NCBI RefSeq assembly: GCF_900142545.1
Contig: NZ_FRBF01000009.1
Location: 62,001 to 126,000 of the forward strand
Length of the DNA: 64,000 nucleotides
Direction: 5' to 3'
Source: Fibrobacter sp. UWT2
GTDB taxonomy: Bacteria > Fibrobacterota > Fibrobacteria > Fibrobacterales > Fibrobacteraceae
The stretch's first letter is position 1. Every line of letters starts with the position of its first letter. Positions 60,562 through 64,000 of the stretch are shown here, piece by piece. The notes under the pieces are model-generated. The model had not been told where the DNA came from and did no database searches. It saw only the letters and a list, made by a program, of their open reading frames with translations. The translations under genes were made by a program, and so were the position numbers.

Positions 60562-61943
60562 TGCAGATTAATGATTGTAAGCGTGTCCGTAAGCTTCATT
60601 TCGTAGGTATCGGTGGTGCCGGTATGTCCGGTATTGCCGAAGTGCTCCACGATAACGGTTTCGTGGTGAGTGGCTCCGATACTGGTGAAAGCCAGGTGAT
60701 TGATTACCTGAAGGGCCTTGGCATTAAGGTGTTCTCGAAGCACGAAGCCTCTAATGTCGAAGATACGGACTTGGTGGTTTATTCTTCTGCAGTTCCGCAC
60801 GATAACCCGGAACTGGTCGAAGCCCGCAACCGCCGTATTCCGGTGATTCGCCGCGCTGAAATGCTGGGCGAACTCATGCGTATGAAGTACACGCTTTCGA
60901 TTGCAGGCACTCATGGCAAGACGACGACTACTTCTATCGTGGGACAGATTTGGGAAGAAGCCGGTCTTGACCCGACCATTATTGTGGGCGGTGTCGTTAA
61001 GGGTAAAGGCTCAGGCGCTAAGGTCGGTAAGGGTGATTATCTGATTGCCGAAAGCGACGAATTTGACCGCAGCTTCCTTTCGATGATGCCGTCTTCTGCA
61101 ATCATCACCAACATTGACGCAGACCACTTGGACACTTACGAAAATATCGAAGACATCAAGGATGCTTTCGTACAGTTCGCCAACAAGATTCCGTTCTACG
61201 GTCAGGTGATTGTCTGCTTGGACGATCCGAACGTGCAGCAGATTTTGGCTCGCCTCAAGAAGCCGGTGATTACTTACGGTTTCTCGCGCCAGGCCAAGTT
61301 CCGCGTGGACAACCTGCGTTTTGAAAAGGGTTATCCTGTATTTGAAATTTTGAATGACGGCGAAAGCTTGGGTGAATTCAAGCTCCAAATTCCGGGCCGC
61401 CACAATGTGCTGAATGCAACTGCCGCCGTGGCCCTCGCGATTGAAGAAGGCATTTCTGCTGATATCGCCCGCAAGGCCTGCGCCGAATTCGAAGGTGTTA
61501 AACGCCGCTTTGAATTCCTCGGTGAAAAGAATGACGTCTTGGTCTTTGACGACTACGCTCATCACCCGACCGAAGCAACTGCGACTTTGCTCGGCTTCCG
61601 CGATGCATTCCCGGATCGCCGCATTATCGTGGCTTTCCAGCCGCACCTGTTTACGCGTACCCGCGATCAGCACGATGCCTTTGGCGGCGCCTTCGCAAAC
61701 TGCGACGTGCTCCTGGTGACCGACATTTACGCCTCCCGCGAAAAGCCCATTGAAGGCGTGACGGGTGCGCTGGTGTCTAACAGCGCCTCTGACCGCGGCC
61801 ATCGTGATTCCCGCTTTGTAGGCGATCAGATGAACCTGCTGCCGATCCTTAAGAAGGAATTGCAGCCGGGCGATGTGGTGGTACTCATGGGTGCTGGCAA
61901 CATCTGGAAGCTGGGTGAAAGAATTCTGAAGGAATGCCTGTAG
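60561..61943 (+). CDS. murC: UDP-N-acetylmuramate-L-alanine ligase MurC
   Basis: A 460-residue Mur ligase adding L-Ala to UDP-MurNAc. The N-terminal HFVGIGGAGMSGIAEVL binds the nucleotide, the P-loop AGTHGKTTTT has Lys120, and FDDYAHHPTEATATL with FQPHLFTRT completes the family pattern. The start codon shares one base with the murG stop. It is followed by a 19-base gap before ftsQ, where murB and ddl are often found in other bacteria. Confidence 0.96.
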   Translation: MQINDCKRVRKLHFVGIGGAGMSGIAEVLHDNGFVVSGSDTGESQVIDYLKGLGIKVFSKHEASNVEDTDLVVYSSAVPHDNPELVEARNRRIPVIRRAEMLGELMRMKYTLSIAGTHGKTTTTSIVGQIWEEAGLDPTIIVGGVVKGKGSGAKVGKGDYLIAESDEFDRSFLSMMPSSAIITNIDADHLDTYENIEDIKDAFVQFANKIPFYGQVIVCLDDPNVQQILARLKKPVITYGFSRQAKFRVDNLRFEKGYPVFEILNDGESLGEFKLQIPGRHNVLNATAAVALAIEEGISADIARKACAEFEGVKRRFEFLGEKNDVLVFDDYAHHPTEATATLLGFRDAFPDRRIIVAFQPHLFTRTRDQHDAFGGAFANCDVLLVTDIYASREKPIEGVTGALVSNSASDRGHRDSRFVGDQMNLLPILKKELQPGDVVVLMGAGNIWKLGERILKECL

Positions 61944-61962
61944 GAAGATTTGGGAGAGAAAG

Positions 61963-62805
61963 TTGACTGGAAGTAAAACCACATTGCTTGGCCGCCGAAT
62001 CGGCACCAACGAGCGCCTGCGCAAAGAGGAACGTGTTCGCAAAGTGAAACACGGGTTTGAATGCGTGTGGTGTTGGTTCAAGCACCGTGGCTGGATTCTG
62101 GCTGTGATCTTGGTGGTTCTTGCAGTCCTTGCCATTCACAACCGTTTCTACTTGCAGCGTTTCAATCCGCTGGAACTGCGCCATTTGCAGTATGTGGAAA
62201 TCGAAGGCAACCGCATGCTTTCTTGGGAAGACGTGATGCAGAGCGCCCAGGTGGAAACGGGCATGCTCATGTCGGAACTGAACGCCGATTCCGTAGAAGC
62301 GGCTTTGGCTCAGCTCTCCATGATATTGTCGGTGAAGGTGGAAAAGAAGTTCCCGTCTTCGCTCTATATCAAACTCCACGAAACATCGCCGGTGCTGACG
62401 GTACTTTCGGAAGGTCGCGCAACGATTTACTCCGAAAAGGGTTTCCCCTTGCCGTACTCGGTGGCGACTGCCATGAGGCTCCCGGTGATGGATGCTGCGT
62501 CAATGGAACATGTGAAATCGATTACCCATTTCTTGGTGGAAATGCGTAATAGCGATGCTGAACTTTATGAACGCGTGTCGCAGGTGACTTGGTCTGCCGA
62601 AGACGATTGCATGAAGGTCTATTTCAGGGATGTGGGCTTTACCACGCTCTTTAAAGGCCAGGAATCGAACAAGGGACAGTTTACGCTGTACAAGTCTCTG
62701 GAAAACGGATTCGCGAAAGATTTGCAATGTGCCGGTGAAGTCGATATGAGGTTTTTGGGCTTCGCCTATGTAAGAAATTATGATAAGAGGTGCATCAATG
62801 GATGA
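61963..62805 (+). CDS. ftsQ: cell division protein FtsQ/DivIB
   Basis: A 280-residue bitopic protein: basic cytoplasmic tail, one membrane helix (about 44-62), a POTRA domain (LRHLQYVEIEGNRMLSWEDVMQSAQVETGMLM, continuing to VKVEKKFPSSLYIKLHETSPV) and a C-terminal beta domain. It joins FtsL and FtsB in the divisome. Translation appears to start at a TTG at 61963 with GGGAGA upstream. It overlaps ftsA by eight bases. Confidence 0.88.
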   Translation: MTGSKTTLLGRRIGTNERLRKEERVRKVKHGFECVWCWFKHRGWILAVILVVLAVLAIHNRFYLQRFNPLELRHLQYVEIEGNRMLSWEDVMQSAQVETGMLMSELNADSVEAALAQLSMILSVKVEKKFPSSLYIKLHETSPVLTVLSEGRATIYSEKGFPLPYSVATAMRLPVMDAASMEHVKSITHFLVEMRNSDAELYERVSQVTWSAEDDCMKVYFRDVGFTTLFKGQESNKGQFTLYKSLENGFAKDLQCAGEVDMRFLGFAYVRNYDKRCING

Positions 62806-64000
62806 CAATAAATTGGACAAGAAAAAAGACGAATACATCTTTGGCCTTGACATTGGGGCTTCAAAGATAAACCTGTTCGTAGGTGTATCCGAAGGCGAAA
62901 GCGTTCGCGTCGTGGAATGCGGCGACTTTCCGCTGAAGAATGCAGACGACCTGGATTCCGTCGTGGAAACCTTGCAGCAGGCAGTCCAAGTCATTGAAAA
63001 TACGACTCGCGTCGATGTACACGATGTCTATGTGGGCATTGCCGGTAAGCATGTGCGTTCCTTGGATACCCAGGGAATCGTGACGCTCCCGATGGGCGAA
63101 GTTCGCGAAGAAGATATCGAGAACGTGACCAAGCAGGCAAGCACCTTGCCGACGCAGGCCGGTGAAATCATCCATATTTTCCCGGGTGAATATTCCTTGG
63201 ACGACGAAACCCATATCCGCAATCCGAAGGGCCGCTCCGGCCGTCGCTTGGGTGTGGATGTCCAGGTGGTGACCGCCCGCCAGAACGCTTTGCAGAACTT
63301 GGCCAAGTGCGTGAACCGCGCGGGCCTCAATGTGGCGGGCTTCGTGCTCGAACCGCTGGCTGCTGCAAGTGCCGTGCTCACGAACGATGAACGCGAACTT
63401 GGCGTAGCTCTTGTAGATATCGGCGCAGGAACTGCCGACATTGCCGTATTCGTGAACGATTCCGTGCGCTTTACCACCTCTATCGATTATGCCGGAAACG
63501 TCATCACTAGCGATATCAGCCGCTGCCTCAACGTGCCTATCGCTCTTTCCAAGGCCGAAGAAATCAAGAAGAAGTACGGCACCTGCACCATTAGCAATCT
63601 TATCGAAGACGACGCATTCCCGGTGCCTGCCGTAGGCAACCGTGGCGACGTTTCTTGCTCGCGCAAGCTGTTGGCCGAAATCATCACGGCCCGCGTGGGT
63701 GAAATTTTCTCCATGCTGAACGATCAGCTCAAGGCTCATAAGCTCGACGCCATCATCAACGGCGGTATCGTGCTGACCGGTGGCTGCTGCGCTTTGGAAG
63801 GTATCGAAGATGTGGCTTGCAAGGTATTCGGAAAACCCGCTCGCATTGGTCGCCCCAAGGGCATGAGCGGCATCCAGGAAGCTTACCAGAACCCCTCTTA
63901 TGCAACGGGTATCGGTCTGCTTTACTATGCGAACAAGCAGCATCGTGAAAAGAAAAATCGTGAAACGGGAACGCAGATCGCGGTTTCCATGAAGAAAGGA
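62798..64000 (+). CDS. ftsA: cell division protein FtsA (3' end cut by the window)
   Basis: The frame is open from the ATG at 62798 to the window end, 401 codons without a stop. It is an actin-like ATPase that tethers FtsZ to the membrane. Phosphate-1 motif: IFGLDIGASKINLFVG; later LGVALVDIGAGTADIAVF (phosphate-2) and GGIVLTGGCCALEGI (adenosine motif), with the extra 1C domain between. The C-terminal amphipathic helix and probably ftsZ should lie just beyond the window. Confidence 0.95.
   Translation, partial: MDDNKLDKKKDEYIFGLDIGASKINLFVGVSEGESVRVVECGDFPLKNADDLDSVVETLQQAVQVIENTTRVDVHDVYVGIAGKHVRSLDTQGIVTLPMGEVREEDIENVTKQASTLPTQAGEIIHIFPGEYSLDDETHIRNPKGRSGRRLGVDVQVVTARQNALQNLAKCVNRAGLNVAGFVLEPLAAASAVLTNDERELGVALVDIGAGTADIAVFVNDSVRFTTSIDYAGNVITSDISRCLNVPIALSKAEEIKKKYGTCTISNLIEDDAFPVPAVGNRGDVSCSRKLLAEIITARVGEIFSMLNDQLKAHKLDAIINGGIVLTGGCCALEGIEDVACKVFGKPARIGRPKGMSGIQEAYQNPSYATGIGLLYYANKQHREKKNRETGTQIAVSMKKG

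Overview
The window looks like chromosomal DNA of a Fibrobacter-type bacterium (phylum Fibrobacterota), a fibre-degrading, Gram-negative gut anaerobe. The best evidence is the protein at 22286-23296, which carries a FISUMP domain (Fibrobacter succinogenes major paralogous domain) behind poly-serine linkers. A lipoprotein GH5/CBM11-like glycanase, a PL9-like pectate lyase and many beta-barrel outer-membrane proteins fit the same lifestyle. The assignment is inferred from gene content; no marker such as 16S rRNA is present. I see no rRNA, tRNA, CRISPR array, insertion sequence or prophage. Genes are packed tightly: the longest gap is about 256 bases (42789-43044).

Region by region. 1-6266: envelope and fibre genes, comprising a coiled-coil lipoprotein, a large outer-membrane protein joining a gluzincin-like domain, a TolB-like propeller and a barrel, and the GH5 lipoprotein. 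6267-14384: an orphan double SagB-like nitroreductase protein, lrgA-lrgB, fmt-rsmB, two outer-membrane proteins and mutY. 14396-21229, all minus strand: aroE, a fused aroK-aroB, a sugar-nucleotide epimerase, a lipocalin-like protein, an unusual eukaryote-type hisA and a glycosyltransferase. 21327-33025: corA with the FISUMP lipoprotein, a four-cassette UvrA, an inactive-looking formylglycine-enzyme-fold protein with a membrane partner, and ychF. 33149-42788: a MATE exporter and a run of envelope genes (propeller lipoprotein, barrel protein, PorV-like protein, STAS protein with a C-terminal membrane anchor, degenerate LytM protein, lipoprotein), with xerD and a NUDIX gene among them. 43045-49922: the translation operon rimP-nusA-infB-rbfA-truB-ribF. 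49984-51609: the PL9-like lyase. 51744 to the end: the division and cell wall (dcw) cluster mraZ-rsmH-ftsL-ftsI-murE-murF-ftsW-murG-murC-ftsQ-ftsA, with ftsA cut by the window edge.

How the genes work together. The dcw block makes and polymerises peptidoglycan precursor and starts the divisome, but mraY and murD are missing from their usual slot between murF and ftsW. The aro genes supply three steps towards chorismate. The PorV-like protein, the FGE-fold protein and a possible sorting tail on the lyase hint at type IX-like secretion of fibre-degrading enzymes; this is inference.

Non-coding structure of interest: a TATATT box 6-10 bases before several start codons, which would make those mRNAs leaderless or nearly so; heptamer repeats at two loci; short three-base-loop hairpins at stop codons, two of which form a repeat pair with a compensatory stem change; and predicted MraZ operator repeats.
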